A stretch of 44,117 nt of DNA from a virus: the IMG/VR virus record IMGVR_UViG_3300023106_000006, positions 1 to 44,117 of that record; one strand, 5' to 3'. Every line of letters starts with the position of its first letter. Position 1 is the stretch's first letter. A program made the translations under genes and the position numbers. Below the pieces are notes generated by a model that worked only from the letters and a program-made list of their open reading frames with translations, searched no databases and had not been told where the DNA came from. Shown here in pieces: positions 7,314 to 15,805 of the stretch.

Positions 7314-8514
7314 GATATCGGCGTTAAGAAAGCGGATTTGGGGCATACAGGGCGGACAGGGGGCAGGGAAAACAATTTCCATTTTAATAATCCTGATAAA
7401 TCATGCTTCAGGGAATCCAAACAAAGAAATATACATAGCTTCTGACGAATTGTCAAAGATGCGGATTACCGTAATTAAAGACTTTGTTAAGGTAATGCAG
7501 TCATTTAACTTATTCAAGAAAGAATATTTTACTGACGGTACTCTTTACAGATTCCCTAACGGTAGTTTTATTAAGTTCCTAGGACTTGATAAAGTCGATA
7601 TTGGTAAGGGATTGCGTTCGGACATTATGTTTGTGAATGAGGCAAATAAATCAAAATTCGACACTTATCGTGAACTAACTTCAAGAGCGAAAAGGGTAAT
7701 TATTGACTTCAACCCGAACAAAAAGTTCTGGTTTCATACTGAAGTTGAAACACGAAACGATTGCGACTTTATTAAGTTAACCTACCTAGACAACGAATTT
7801 CTTTCAGATGAAGAGCGTGGAGAAATACTGCGTTACAAAGAAAAAGGTTTTGACGCAAACGGAGTTGTAATAAATCAGTATTGGGCGAACATGTGGAGGG
7901 TTTACGGTCTAGGGGAAGTTGGACAGGTAGAAGGGCGGATTTACAATTGGAAGCCTATACCTTACGATGAATATTTGAAAATTGACAAAACCAAATACTA
8001 TGGTTCGGATTGGGGAATGGTTGACCCTTGGGCGGTAGGAGAAATAAAATACCATGACGGAAATCTTTATGTCCATGAATTGAATTATGCAAGCGAAAAT
8101 GAAATCAGGCGTAACTTATCCCCTGCCGAATTGCATCAAATTAACGGAATTGATGAAGACGGTTTAGTCCCTTGGAAATTCAACAGATTAGGCGTTAGTA
8201 AAAACGCAGTTGTGGTTTGCGACAACAATAGGCCGAATAAAATTAAAGCATTAAGAAAGGCTGGCTGGGAATATGCTGTTGCGGTTGGAGGAAAAAGCAA
8301 ACTTTTAGACAGGATTGGAACGCTTCAGGGAATGAACATTTTTTACACTGACTGCAGTAAAAATATAGAGTATGAACAAGAGAATTTCTGTTACGCTAAA
8401 GACAAATTCGGGGTTATCCAAGAAGAGCCTGTAGATCAGGATAATCACCATATTGACGAAATTGCCTATGTTGTACAAAAATTATTCGATTTAGGCGTAA
8501 TTAAAAATATTTGA
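7288..8514 (+). CDS. terL: Terminase large subunit
   Basis: This 408-residue protein carries both terminase activities. The ATPase has Walker A GGQGAGKT near residues 21-28 and Walker B IMFVNEAN. The RNase H-like nuclease has acidic residues in GSDWG, VVCDNN and HHIDEIAY near the C-terminus. It drives genome packaging and cuts the concatemer. ATG 7288 overlaps the small terminase by 26 bases, typical of coupled terS-terL pairs. The protein is slightly short for the family but all motifs are present. It is followed by leader RNA 3. Confidence 0.95.
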   Translation: MQTTTALRKISALRKRIWGIQGGQGAGKTISILIILINHASGNPNKEIYIASDELSKMRITVIKDFVKVMQSFNLFKKEYFTDGTLYRFPNGSFIKFLGLDKVDIGKGLRSDIMFVNEANKSKFDTYRELTSRAKRVIIDFNPNKKFWFHTEVETRNDCDFIKLTYLDNEFLSDEERGEILRYKEKGFDANGVVINQYWANMWRVYGLGEVGQVEGRIYNWKPIPYDEYLKIDKTKYYGSDWGMVDPWAVGEIKYHDGNLYVHELNYASENEIRRNLSPAELHQINGIDEDGLVPWKFNRLGVSKNAVVVCDNNRPNKIKALRKAGWEYAVAVGGKSKLLDRIGTLQGMNIFYTDCSKNIEYEQENFCYAKDKFGVIQEEPVDQDNHHIDEIAYVVQKLFDLGVIKNI

Positions 8515-8515
8515 T

Positions 8516-8523
8516 TATATTTG
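8516..8523 (+). promoter_or_regulatory. Promoter -7 element for leader RNA 3
   Basis: TATATTTG immediately follows the terL stop codon. Initiation is expected near 8528. No clear TTG is at the -33 distance; TTAG is present. Confidence 0.6.
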
Positions 8524-8527
8524 CCAT

Positions 8528-8620
8528 TAACTGATGTGAAGATGCATCATCCCGAATGTATGAGAGATCAATTCAATATTAATTTACCGCTCCCGGCTTC
8601 ATTGTCGGCAGCGGTTTTTT
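8528..8620 (+). ncRNA. Leader RNA 3 between terL and portal, with loop-loop complementarity
   Basis: Hairpin 1 is TGATG/CATCA (8532-8536 with 8545-8549) with loop TGAAGATG. A second hairpin is possible at 8554-8574 (GAAT/ATTC plus TGA/TCA). The terminator stem ACCGCT/AGCGGT (8586-8591 with 8610-8615) is followed by six T, and its loop contains CTTCA (8597-8601), complementary to TGAAG (8537-8541) of loop 1. The portal start is 13 bases beyond the T-run. The layout is the same as leaders 4-6, but the kissing pair is only 5 bp, the weakest of the set. The terminator itself is clear. Confidence 0.6.
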
Positions 8621-8633
8621 ACTTTGGTAAATA

Positions 8634-9905
8634 ATGAATTGGTTTCAGAACACAATCGCCAGGACGTTCGGAATCCCTACGCTCGACGAGGTTGTGATGT
8701 ACGTAAACGACCAGATTAACGGAAGCACTAATTTTCAAAGCGCAACCGATGATAAAAATAAGTTGGAACGCATATTTAGCAATCCGGCTTTATTGAAGGT
8801 GTTCTGTTTACAATGCGATATGTTCAGCTTAGGTAAAGTTTACGTTTACCAAAACGGTAAAGCCTTAAAAACAGATCCGTTCCTTGACATGATTAAGCAG
8901 CCAAACCCGTTCCAAAGGGAAGCTCAATTTAAATGGGATTTCATGTTTTGGAACATGATCGGCAACACTTACGTTTATGCTGATTCTTATATTCCGGCAA
9001 TCGATAATAAGCTGTACATTCTGGAAAATCACAAAATGAAGTTCCCGACTGAAATGTTGACTTATCAGGATAAGATTGTGCTTTCTAAGTCAACAGAGGA
9101 TGCGATAAACAATTTTGACATTGAATATCGTTATGCTGATGGAACAGCAACCAATTTGAATTGGCGGTACATTATCCACAACCCAGACCTAAGCAACGGG
9201 ACAGGTAATTGGTTTGGAGGTCAAAGCCGGATTGATGCGCTTTACAAAATCGTAAGCAACTCCGAAAGAGCAATCGAGGCAAAGAATGTGAATTTGCAGT
9301 ATTCAGCTAAGTTTCTGGTAGCAGGACAGGCAGATCCGGGTAATATCGACCAACTTCCAATGGGCGAACAGGAAAAGCGGGACATTGAAACTAAAATGAA
9401 CGGACGTAAGCGTGTCTATGCCATTAAAAGCATGATCGACATACAAAGGTTCGTTTCTGACATTGGGGCGTTAAAATTAGACGACAGTTACCTGGCAGAC
9501 TATTTTACAATTGGATCGATGTACGGCATACCTAAGGACGTTTTAGAAGCCTTCAACTCGGGAACGTATGAGAACCAGGAAAAGGCAAGAGGCGCGTTCG
9601 TTTCTTACTGCTTGCAGCCAAAAGGTAACGGTTGGTTTGAAAGCCTTGCAAGTTTCTTCGGGTACACAGATAAAACAATCCTGATCGATTGGGAACATTT
9701 GCCGTTTATGCAAGTTTTCGCCAAGGAAAGAGCCGAAACGGATAAAATTAAATCTGAAACTCTGCTTAATTACATGAAAGCCGGGGTTACAATGGATCAG
9801 ATCAACGAAATGTTGGATATGGAATTAAGAGAATTAAATTATGAAACAGCAAATAGAGCCGCAAGCACCCAACAGCAAAACGCACAAGAAAGTCAAAAAG
9901 TCTGA
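8634..9905 (+). CDS. Portal protein
   Basis: The 423-residue product has the HK97-type portal pattern: an N-terminal helical segment, SLGKVYVYQNGK followed by a FLDMIKQPNPFQREAQFKWDFMFWNMIGNTYVY core, a central EAKNVNLQYSAKFLVAGQ wing helix, and a Gln-rich disordered tail. Portals form the dodecameric channel at one capsid vertex where terminase docks. Its place between terL and the prohead protease fits exactly. Expression probably depends on read-through of the leader RNA 3 terminator, or on transcription arriving from terL. Confidence 0.88.
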   Translation: MNWFQNTIARTFGIPTLDEVVMYVNDQINGSTNFQSATDDKNKLERIFSNPALLKVFCLQCDMFSLGKVYVYQNGKALKTDPFLDMIKQPNPFQREAQFKWDFMFWNMIGNTYVYADSYIPAIDNKLYILENHKMKFPTEMLTYQDKIVLSKSTEDAINNFDIEYRYADGTATNLNWRYIIHNPDLSNGTGNWFGGQSRIDALYKIVSNSERAIEAKNVNLQYSAKFLVAGQADPGNIDQLPMGEQEKRDIETKMNGRKRVYAIKSMIDIQRFVSDIGALKLDDSYLADYFTIGSMYGIPKDVLEAFNSGTYENQEKARGAFVSYCLQPKGNGWFESLASFFGYTDKTILIDWEHLPFMQVFAKERAETDKIKSETLLNYMKAGVTMDQINEMLDMELRELNYETANRAASTQQQNAQESQKV

Positions 9906-9931
9906 AAAGACAGTATTTATACCAATAGAAA

Positions 9932-10606
9932 ATGGAAAAGATAACAAAGAACCTAAAAACAGACGTTAAAGACGTTACAGAAAAAGGAATCGTTACAATC
10001 GGGATTACTCAGTTTGACGAATGGGATTCTGATAACGACCGAATGTTTTCCGGATCCCTTACCAAAACATGGAATGAGGGTAAACAGGTGCATTTGCTAC
10101 ATCACCAAAAAAATCTAAATTCTTTTGTTGGATTACCTGTTGGAAAAGATCCAAAGACTGGGATCATTGACAGTAAATTAAACCTGAATAAACAATTGGG
10201 GCGTGATCTTTTAGAAGACTACAAATTCAGCATGGAACACGGTAGGCCATTACAACACTCGCATGGATTTATTCCGGTCGCGGGTAAATATCAGAAAAAC
10301 GAAAAGGGCGGACGTGATTTTCACGAGGTAAGGCAATTCGAATACTCGACTTTGTTGTTTGGAGCGATTGCAAACACTCCGATATATAGTATAAAGTCGG
10401 ATGAAAATATGTCTGAATTCATTGAGGAGTTAAAACAAAGAGTTTCTTTTTGTGGCTATTCCGATGAATATGGAAAACTAATTGAAACAAAAATTTCAGA
10501 ATTGGAATTAATGATAAAAGAGCCGTCGCATGACACTCAAAATACAAACGAGCCGCAGGAAAGCACTCAAAAACTTAAAACTTTTTATTCACTATTAACA
10601 TCTTAA
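9932..10606 (+). CDS. Prohead serine protease (HK97 family)
   Basis: This 224-residue protein shows the prohead protease motifs. The catalytic His lies in VHLLHHQ and the catalytic Ser in QHSHGFIP, followed by FEYSTLLFGAIANTPIY in place of the usual E-x-S strand. It cleaves scaffold or delta domains of the capsid protein during head maturation. It lies between portal and capsid genes and ends four bases before the capsid start. The C-terminal 50 residues (Asn/Glu/Thr-rich) look disordered. Confidence 0.87.
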   Translation: MEKITKNLKTDVKDVTEKGIVTIGITQFDEWDSDNDRMFSGSLTKTWNEGKQVHLLHHQKNLNSFVGLPVGKDPKTGIIDSKLNLNKQLGRDLLEDYKFSMEHGRPLQHSHGFIPVAGKYQKNEKGGRDFHEVRQFEYSTLLFGAIANTPIYSIKSDENMSEFIEELKQRVSFCGYSDEYGKLIETKISELELMIKEPSHDTQNTNEPQESTQKLKTFYSLLTS

Positions 10607-10610
10607 AAAA

Positions 10611-11876
10611 ATGGATGAAGTAACAAAAGCGGCAGAGGAATTGAAAGGTCAGATCGAAGGATTTAAAACCGAACTTACCAAAGCAGCTACCAAAGAAGAA
10701 TTCAAATCTTTAGAATCAAAGATTGAAGAATTCGTAAAAGCTAACAAAGTTGACGAAAATCTTGAAGCTACTGTGAAAGAGCTAAAAGAACAGTTGGCTA
10801 TCGTAAAGGAAAACACACACGTGTTCCAGGCAGCGGGCGACGACCTTTTTACGGTTATCGAAAAAGGATTGAAAGACTTTTTACCAAAAGTAAAAGAGAT
10901 TTCACAAAAGAACGGATCAAGCGAGAAAGCATGGGAATTGGAGCTTGAAATTAAAGCCCCAATCAACATGGCTACAACCGCCATTACAAACAACTCGGCT
11001 ACTCCGGTAAATTATGTTTATCAGCAAGTTACCGATTACATGGCTGATCCAAGAGCGCGTCAGTACATTTTGCCTTACCTTTCAAACGGTAACACAAACA
11101 AAGCTTCACTTCCTTACATGGATAAAATCCCAACGGAAGGAACAATGGCGATTACAGCAGAAGGCGCATTGAAACCGCTCATTTCTGTATCCTTTGTTTT
11201 GCGTTATTCGACTGCTAAGAAAATGGCCGGGCGTACTAAAATCTCCGAAGAGGCATTGGACGATATCCCGAACATCATGTCAATCATCCGCAACGAATTG
11301 GTTTACCAACACGATATTGCGGTTCAGGCTGACGTTTTTACATTCGTATCGGCATTCGCTCCGGCGTTTGTAGCTGGGGATTTGGCTGCATCAACCGAAG
11401 CACCGAACAACTACGACGTTATCCGTGCTGCTGCTTACGCAATCAAAATCGCATCAAAAGGTATGTTTATCCCTAACGCTGCGGTTATTCCAAGTGCAGA
11501 TGTTTACGAAATGGGAGCGACTAAAGATGCAAACGAAAATTATGTATTGCCTCCTTTCGTATTGCCTGACGGTACACGTGTTGAAGGTATGGCTATCATC
11601 GAAGATCCTTACGGAATCGTAGCGGCAGGAAACTTCATTGTTGGCGACTGGAAACAAATTCACCGTGACGTTTACAAATCGTTTACCGTTCGTATCGGAC
11701 AGGGTATTGTTGGGAACGCAACAGCGGCCAACATCGTTTCTGATTTTGAATCGAATATGTACACGATCATTGGAGAAAGCCGTTACCACTTATGGGGTTA
11801 CGAAAACGCAAAAGTTGCATTCGTTGACGGATCATTCGCTGCGGTTAAAACAGCAATCGAACTGGAAGTAGTTTAA
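10611..11876 (+). CDS. Major capsid protein (HK97 fold, with N-terminal delta domain)
   Basis: The 421-residue product begins with about 90 residues of charged coiled coil (AAEELKGQIEGF through AIVKENTH), the delta/scaffold domain of HK97-type capsid proteins that the upstream protease removes. The rest is the HK97 fold: an N-arm, an E-loop segment (MAITAEGALKPLISVSFV with KKMAGRTKISEEALDD) and a P/A-domain with VIPSADVYEMGATKD and PDGTRVEGMAI. The gene uses a more GC-rich, regular codon set than its neighbours, as expected for a highly expressed gene. Confidence 0.93.
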   Translation: MDEVTKAAEELKGQIEGFKTELTKAATKEEFKSLESKIEEFVKANKVDENLEATVKELKEQLAIVKENTHVFQAAGDDLFTVIEKGLKDFLPKVKEISQKNGSSEKAWELELEIKAPINMATTAITNNSATPVNYVYQQVTDYMADPRARQYILPYLSNGNTNKASLPYMDKIPTEGTMAITAEGALKPLISVSFVLRYSTAKKMAGRTKISEEALDDIPNIMSIIRNELVYQHDIAVQADVFTFVSAFAPAFVAGDLAASTEAPNNYDVIRAAAYAIKIASKGMFIPNAAVIPSADVYEMGATKDANENYVLPPFVLPDGTRVEGMAIIEDPYGIVAAGNFIVGDWKQIHRDVYKSFTVRIGQGIVGNATAANIVSDFESNMYTIIGESRYHLWGYENAKVAFVDGSFAAVKTAIELEVV

Positions 11877-11893
11877 TCTTTAAAACATACAAA

Positions 11894-12193
11894 ATGGCAG
11901 ACGCTAAAGCAATTACAACGGCATCCGTACAGCTTACAGATGACCAAAAGACCGAGAAAGCGGAAAACACCCGTAAATCTCAGGCCGGGTACGAAGGTAA
12001 CCACCACATGGATAAAGTCGAAGTGACTATTAACCAGAAAACCAAGTACTACAAAAAAGGGCAGAAAGACACGGTACATCCTACTGTCGCCCTGATTATG
12101 CAGGAAAAGGGGATTATCGACAAAGGTTGGGAGAAAAACGTTAAAACGTACAACGCTCCCAAAGTAGTAGACGGACAACTCGTTAATAATTAA
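11894..12193 (+). CDS. Small head protein, unknown
   Basis: This 99-residue protein directly follows the capsid gene. The N-terminal half is Ala/Thr/Lys-rich and probably disordered. The C-terminal half (KVEVTINQKTKYYKKGQKDTV, then ALIMQEKGIIDKGWEK) looks like a short beta-hairpin plus helix, as seen in small head-associated proteins that carry the membrane-side MuF-like or decoration motifs. No family can be named with certainty. The gene is two bases from the next one. Confidence 0.75.
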   Translation: MADAKAITTASVQLTDDQKTEKAENTRKSQAGYEGNHHMDKVEVTINQKTKYYKKGQKDTVHPTVALIMQEKGIIDKGWEKNVKTYNAPKVVDGQLVNN

Positions 12194-12195
12194 AA

Positions 12196-12873
12196 ATGGC
12201 ATACTTAATAGACGACACTTTTTTTATTGGGAGCATAGAAGTTCCTAATCTCGATGAAGCAAATTCAAAGTCTTTAACGGCTTTGAATAGAATCATCGAT
12301 GAAAAGTGTCGTTTGTTATTGTTGTCGGCTTTAGGTCTTTTAAACTTTCAGGAAATGGATAGTTTTCTGGTTAACGGAAAATTACCCGATGTTCCTGAAT
12401 CGCCTGAAGTAGATCCGGTTCCGGCGAAGTGGCGTAATTTAATCACTGGTTGTAATTATACCGTTGACACAGTTACAAAACGATGGAAGGGATTGTACTT
12501 TACAGAAGGATCGTTTAAAGGTTCCGTATTGGCGAATTACTGCTTTACCTTCTGGTTACAGGAAAACGTTTCTTATCAAAGTGGTGTTGGAGAGGTTAAG
12601 GCCGAGGCTAAAAATACATTCGGTGTAAACTCTACTCAGAAATACACAACGGTATGGAATGAATTTCTTTCAATGTACCAGGGTTCGGACTGTTCGAGAA
12701 GATTAGGCAATGTTTATCATGTTGGAATTCCGCAGTATGACGGCTATTATGTCGGATATTTCGGAAATAACAACAACGATGTTTCTTTGCTTCAGTTCTT
12801 ATCCGAAAACGCTACTGATTATCCGGACTGCGAATTGTGCGTTTACGACGTAAAAAATCAGTTAGGATTATGA
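12196..12873 (+). CDS. Putative head-tail connector/adaptor protein
   Basis: This 225-residue protein in the connector slot is mainly helical at the start (TALNRIIDEKCRLLLLSALGLLNF) with a Trp-rich centre (KWRNLITGCNY, TKRWKGLYF, YCFTFWLQENVSYQSGVGEV). DUF6712-like proteins at this site in Bacteroidota phages have a similar look, but I cannot confirm membership. Its stop overlaps the next start (ATGA). Confidence 0.72.
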   Translation: MAYLIDDTFFIGSIEVPNLDEANSKSLTALNRIIDEKCRLLLLSALGLLNFQEMDSFLVNGKLPDVPESPEVDPVPAKWRNLITGCNYTVDTVTKRWKGLYFTEGSFKGSVLANYCFTFWLQENVSYQSGVGEVKAEAKNTFGVNSTQKYTTVWNEFLSMYQGSDCSRRLGNVYHVGIPQYDGYYVGYFGNNNNDVSLLQFLSENATDYPDCELCVYDVKNQLGL

Positions 12874-13394
12874 TAGTTCCGGAAACGCTTTTAAGGGAGA
12901 TTTTTAGCCAGATTCCTGATGTAGTTTATACGGATGTGAATAGGGGGGAAACGAGTATTCCGGTGAAGTATCATTGGGGAGGACAGGACGATTTGAATTT
13001 GTACATGAAGCAGGAAAGCGGAAATACAACACCGCTTATTTGGTTAGTACAGGGTAGTAAAGACGAAATGCAAGCCGGGGATTTAACCCGTGACATTAAG
13101 TTGATCCTTGCTAAAAGTTCCGAACACAAAACATCGATGAACCCGATTGTGTGGGACACCGAATTTGTCAACTTTCTAAATCCGTTGTTGGAAAATGTAA
13201 TTAAGGCTCTTGAAAGATCAGGAGTAACGCAACCGGAAGGGCGTAAATATTCCGTTTACAGAGAAGCTAATTACAGCGAATACGAACGCGAAGGAAAAAC
13301 AAAAACTATCGATCATTGGAATGTTATTATTTTAGAATGCACATTGCTTTTAAACGAAAACTTTCAATGCATCAACACTATTAACTTTTATTAA
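12870..13394 (+). CDS. Putative tail completion/neck protein
   Basis: ATG 12870 overlaps the upstream TGA, and an earlier in-frame ATG (12837) would lie inside the upstream gene. The 174-residue product (PETLLREIFSQIPDVVYTD, then TPLIWLVQGSKDEM, NPIVWDTEFVNFLNPLLENV, HWNVIILECTLLL) has an alternating beta/alpha pattern compatible with neck or tail-completion proteins. It sits just before the major tail protein, where such proteins are encoded. Assignment is by position. Confidence 0.7.
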   Translation: MIVPETLLREIFSQIPDVVYTDVNRGETSIPVKYHWGGQDDLNLYMKQESGNTTPLIWLVQGSKDEMQAGDLTRDIKLILAKSSEHKTSMNPIVWDTEFVNFLNPLLENVIKALERSGVTQPEGRKYSVYREANYSEYEREGKTKTIDHWNVIILECTLLLNENFQCINTINFY

Positions 13395-13409
13395 AAAACA
13401 AATAATATT

Positions 13410-14345
13410 ATGGCAACAGTTATAGGTATTGACTGCTCCGGTAAAAATGGAAACATTGGCGTAGGAAATTGTATTGCTACACCAGGGCAAAAAATCGGAC
13501 ACATCAAACTGCCTTTAGGGTGGTCGGCTCCGATTACAGACGCTTTTGATAAGGCGTATTGGAATGATTTAGTTCAACAAGGAGTTGCGAAATTCTTTAG
13601 CGGCGCATTCGGTGTTACAACCGAAACGGCAGATCCGACAACAGAAACGAGTTCATTGCAAATTCAGGCCGTCACCACACGTGCATTGCCTGTTGTAACG
13701 AGTATCTTTAAAAAAGGGTACGAATGGCACGCTGGCGCATTTATGAACTCCGGTTACAACGACACTTCAGTTATTGAAATATTTCAGGATGGATCGTTAA
13801 GAGTGGCTTTGTCGAAAGACGGGCAAACTATTTCAGGATTCAATGTTGGGATGTATGAAGTATTGACTGTTCAGGACGCAACCGACGCGGCTATTCAGCA
13901 AACGCGCATCATGTACCAGATGGTTGATTTGCTTCAATACAACACGCAGGGAATTTTCATTACGAACCTGAATTTCAACCCAAACACCGAAATTAATAAC
14001 ATCGTTGATGTTGCAATGACGGGACGCGCTGATGTTTCAGAAAACGCAATCTACGTTAAAACACCTTGGCTTAGAAACCCAACAGATTCTATTTCAGGTT
14101 TTGCCGCTGCGAATTTCAGAATTACAGTTTCAGGTGTTGCTGATCCTATTGACGGCACGGTTGTAAAAGACCCTGTGACTAAAGAGTGGAAAATTGAGCC
14201 AACAGCAACATTGACAACTTCTACTCCGGTAGTAGTGTACTTGACCGATGCGACAGCAACGCCGCCAGTCGATGTGGCTAAGGTAGGTGTTAATTCGCCT
14301 CGTTTCTACGAAGGACAGACCGATGTAATTACTCCGGTATCTTAA
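13410..14345 (+). CDS. Major tail (tube) protein
   Basis: The 311-residue product has a beta-rich sequence with few charged helices, regular codon use and a C-terminal Ig-like extension (about residues 235-311, TVSGVADPIDGTVVKDPVTK onward) rich in Thr/Val/Pro. It lies after the connector genes and before the chaperone-sized genes and tape measure. Such proteins polymerise into the tail tube. A strong terminator follows directly, which separates it from the tape-measure operon and fits very high expression. Confidence 0.8.
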   Translation: MATVIGIDCSGKNGNIGVGNCIATPGQKIGHIKLPLGWSAPITDAFDKAYWNDLVQQGVAKFFSGAFGVTTETADPTTETSSLQIQAVTTRALPVVTSIFKKGYEWHAGAFMNSGYNDTSVIEIFQDGSLRVALSKDGQTISGFNVGMYEVLTVQDATDAAIQQTRIMYQMVDLLQYNTQGIFITNLNFNPNTEINNIVDVAMTGRADVSENAIYVKTPWLRNPTDSISGFAAANFRITVSGVADPIDGTVVKDPVTKEWKIEPTATLTTSTPVVVYLTDATATPPVDVAKVGVNSPRFYEGQTDVITPVS

Positions 14346-14369
14346 AACATTTTGAGTTAGATTAAGTTT

Positions 14370-14399
14370 AAAGCCGTTGCATATCGTAACGGCTTTTTT
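14370..14399 (+). terminator. Intrinsic terminator after the major tail protein gene
   Basis: AAAGCCGTT/AACGGCTTT (14370-14378 with 14388-14396) with loop GCATATCGT is followed by a T-run. It should limit read-through from the abundant head/tail-tube transcript into the tape-measure operon. Confidence 0.92.
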
Positions 14400-14401
14400 A
14401 A

Positions 14402-14409
14402 TATCTTTG
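14402..14409 (+). promoter_or_regulatory. Promoter -7 element for the tape-measure operon
   Basis: TATCTTTG fits TAnnTTTG and lies two bases after the terminator T-run, 24 bases before ATG 14434. The terminator/promoter junction recurs at several places in this genome. Confidence 0.7.
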
Positions 14410-14433
14410 AAACAACATAAAAAAATAAAGATT

Positions 14434-14724
14434 ATGAATGTATTTAATAAGCAAATCTTTGGAGAGGATGCCGATTGGTTTTTAGCTCAGTCGTGCGCTA
14501 AAAAAAAGGAATGGATTAAGAAAAACACAAACCAAACAAACGATGCTTTGATTGATGAATTTCTAAAAGCAATCAGACCGGACAAAGACGGCGAGTGCCA
14601 AGGATGTAAAGACAAAAAAAATGAGCAGACAATCGCCAAAACAGTTCCAACAGAAGTTGCAAAGCCTGTTGTCGATAACGACACTCCGGGAACTGAATCG
14701 AAAAAGCGTAGAGTTAATAGATAA
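14434..14724 (+). CDS. Hypothetical tail gene, possible tail assembly chaperone
   Basis: ATG 14434 follows the promoter and an A-rich leader; an earlier in-frame ATG (14377) lies in the terminator. The 96-residue product (NVFNKQIFGEDADWFLAQSC, then KKEWIKKNTNQTNDALIDEFLKA) is helical, has a CQGC pair and a Lys/Arg tail. Position two genes before the tape measure is that of tail assembly chaperones, but no similarity is recognised. The stop overlaps the next ATG by one base. Confidence 0.7.
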   Translation: MNVFNKQIFGEDADWFLAQSCAKKKEWIKKNTNQTNDALIDEFLKAIRPDKDGECQGCKDKKNEQTIAKTVPTEVAKPVVDNDTPGTESKKRRVNR

Positions 14725-15191
14725 TGGCAAATATTTCCGCAAAAGAATATCAATCCAGGCTTCAATCAATAATCTCGAACCCTTCGTTTTTTAACAACGA
14801 ATTGGTTAAGCTTATCGAACAAGACAAGGGGCGTTTTCTTTTTGAGGAAAAGAAAAATGAATTTCAATTTGGATATCGTCCGAATGGAAAAAAAATAGGA
14901 AAATACCAAAGCGAAAGCTATGCTTTTGACAAACACAATCAAAATGCGCTTGCTGGATATGGTTATGTTGATCTTTTTAAAACCGGAGCTTTCGTTAATA
15001 GCCTTTTCGTTGTTAGAGGCGGCAAAAACGGTGTTTTATTTGATGCATCTAACAATAAAAAAGATTTATTAGGTAAGAAGTATGGATATGATATTTATGA
15101 CATATCTAGGCGGTCTTTATTGGAGTACGGGCAAAACTATATTCGTTTAGACATTGTGAAAATATTTAAAAATAAATACAAAATTGGATAA
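14724..15191 (+). CDS. Hypothetical tail protein (155 aa)
   Basis: This 155-residue mixed alpha/beta protein has an aromatic-rich middle (FEEKKNEFQFGYRPNGK, then YAFDKHNQNALAGYGYVDLF) and a C-terminal RLDIVKIFKNKYKIG. It overlaps both neighbours by one base, so it is translationally coupled in the pre-tape-measure operon. No family is recognised; minor tail or chaperone roles are possible. Confidence 0.72.
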   Translation: MANISAKEYQSRLQSIISNPSFFNNELVKLIEQDKGRFLFEEKKNEFQFGYRPNGKKIGKYQSESYAFDKHNQNALAGYGYVDLFKTGAFVNSLFVVRGGKNGVLFDASNNKKDLLGKKYGYDIYDISRRSLLEYGQNYIRLDIVKIFKNKYKIG

Positions 15192-15805
15192 TGAAATATA
15201 ATTCTTACGATAATATTCCTGCTAAGGTTTTTTTTGATATAAGAAAAACCCAAAACTATCAACTTCTTTGTCCCAAGCCTGGGGAAAATCCTAAAAAAGT
15301 ATTTATTGAGATATTTGACGAATACTTTTTAAAGTCAGAAAACCCAGACGCTAAAGAGTATCTTTTACTGACCGAAGAATCTGCTTTCTTAAGGTATAAA
15401 ATGGGATGTTTGACTTCTATAGTTAAGTTTTGGTGGAACATTCCATCAAAAATGTGGAATAGCAAAACGGTATTGCAAATAGTTATTCAACAAATGGACG
15501 CATTGAAGATATCTTTTGATATTCATATCGATTATGACGTCCCTGTTATGGATGAAATATCAAGAATATTAAATGTTGAGATCGGGATATTAAAAGATGA
15601 GTTATCTATTTGCGAAACACGAATCAACGAAATATTAAAATCAAACACAAAGGATGTTTTTGATTTTTACGAATCTTTAAGCGCTTTGTCTGATGCTCAC
15701 GGCAGAACCCTGCATGCTATGATTTTGCTTCCAGAATACGTGGCAGAAGAAAAAAGGGCGATAAAAAAATCTGAGGCTATAAAACTTCAAAACATGAAAA
15801 AATGA
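15191..15805 (+). CDS. Hypothetical protein, candidate tail assembly chaperone
   Basis: This 204-residue, largely helical protein ends at the tape-measure start with a 4-base ATGA overlap. Segments such as ILKDELSICETRINEILKS and FYESLSALSDAHGRTLHAMI are amphipathic helices. The gene occupies the slot next to the tape measure where siphophages encode the tail assembly chaperone that coats the tape measure. I see no slippery sequence for the frameshift that many phages use here. Confidence 0.7.
   Translation: MKYNSYDNIPAKVFFDIRKTQNYQLLCPKPGENPKKVFIEIFDEYFLKSENPDAKEYLLLTEESAFLRYKMGCLTSIVKFWWNIPSKMWNSKTVLQIVIQQMDALKISFDIHIDYDVPVMDEISRILNVEIGILKDELSICETRINEILKSNTKDVFDFYESLSALSDAHGRTLHAMILLPEYVAEEKRAIKKSEAIKLQNMKK

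Noticed and set aside
14700-15200. Programmed frameshift between tail chaperone genes
   Set aside because: The genes are joined by one-base start/stop overlaps and I see no slippery heptamer at the junctions.
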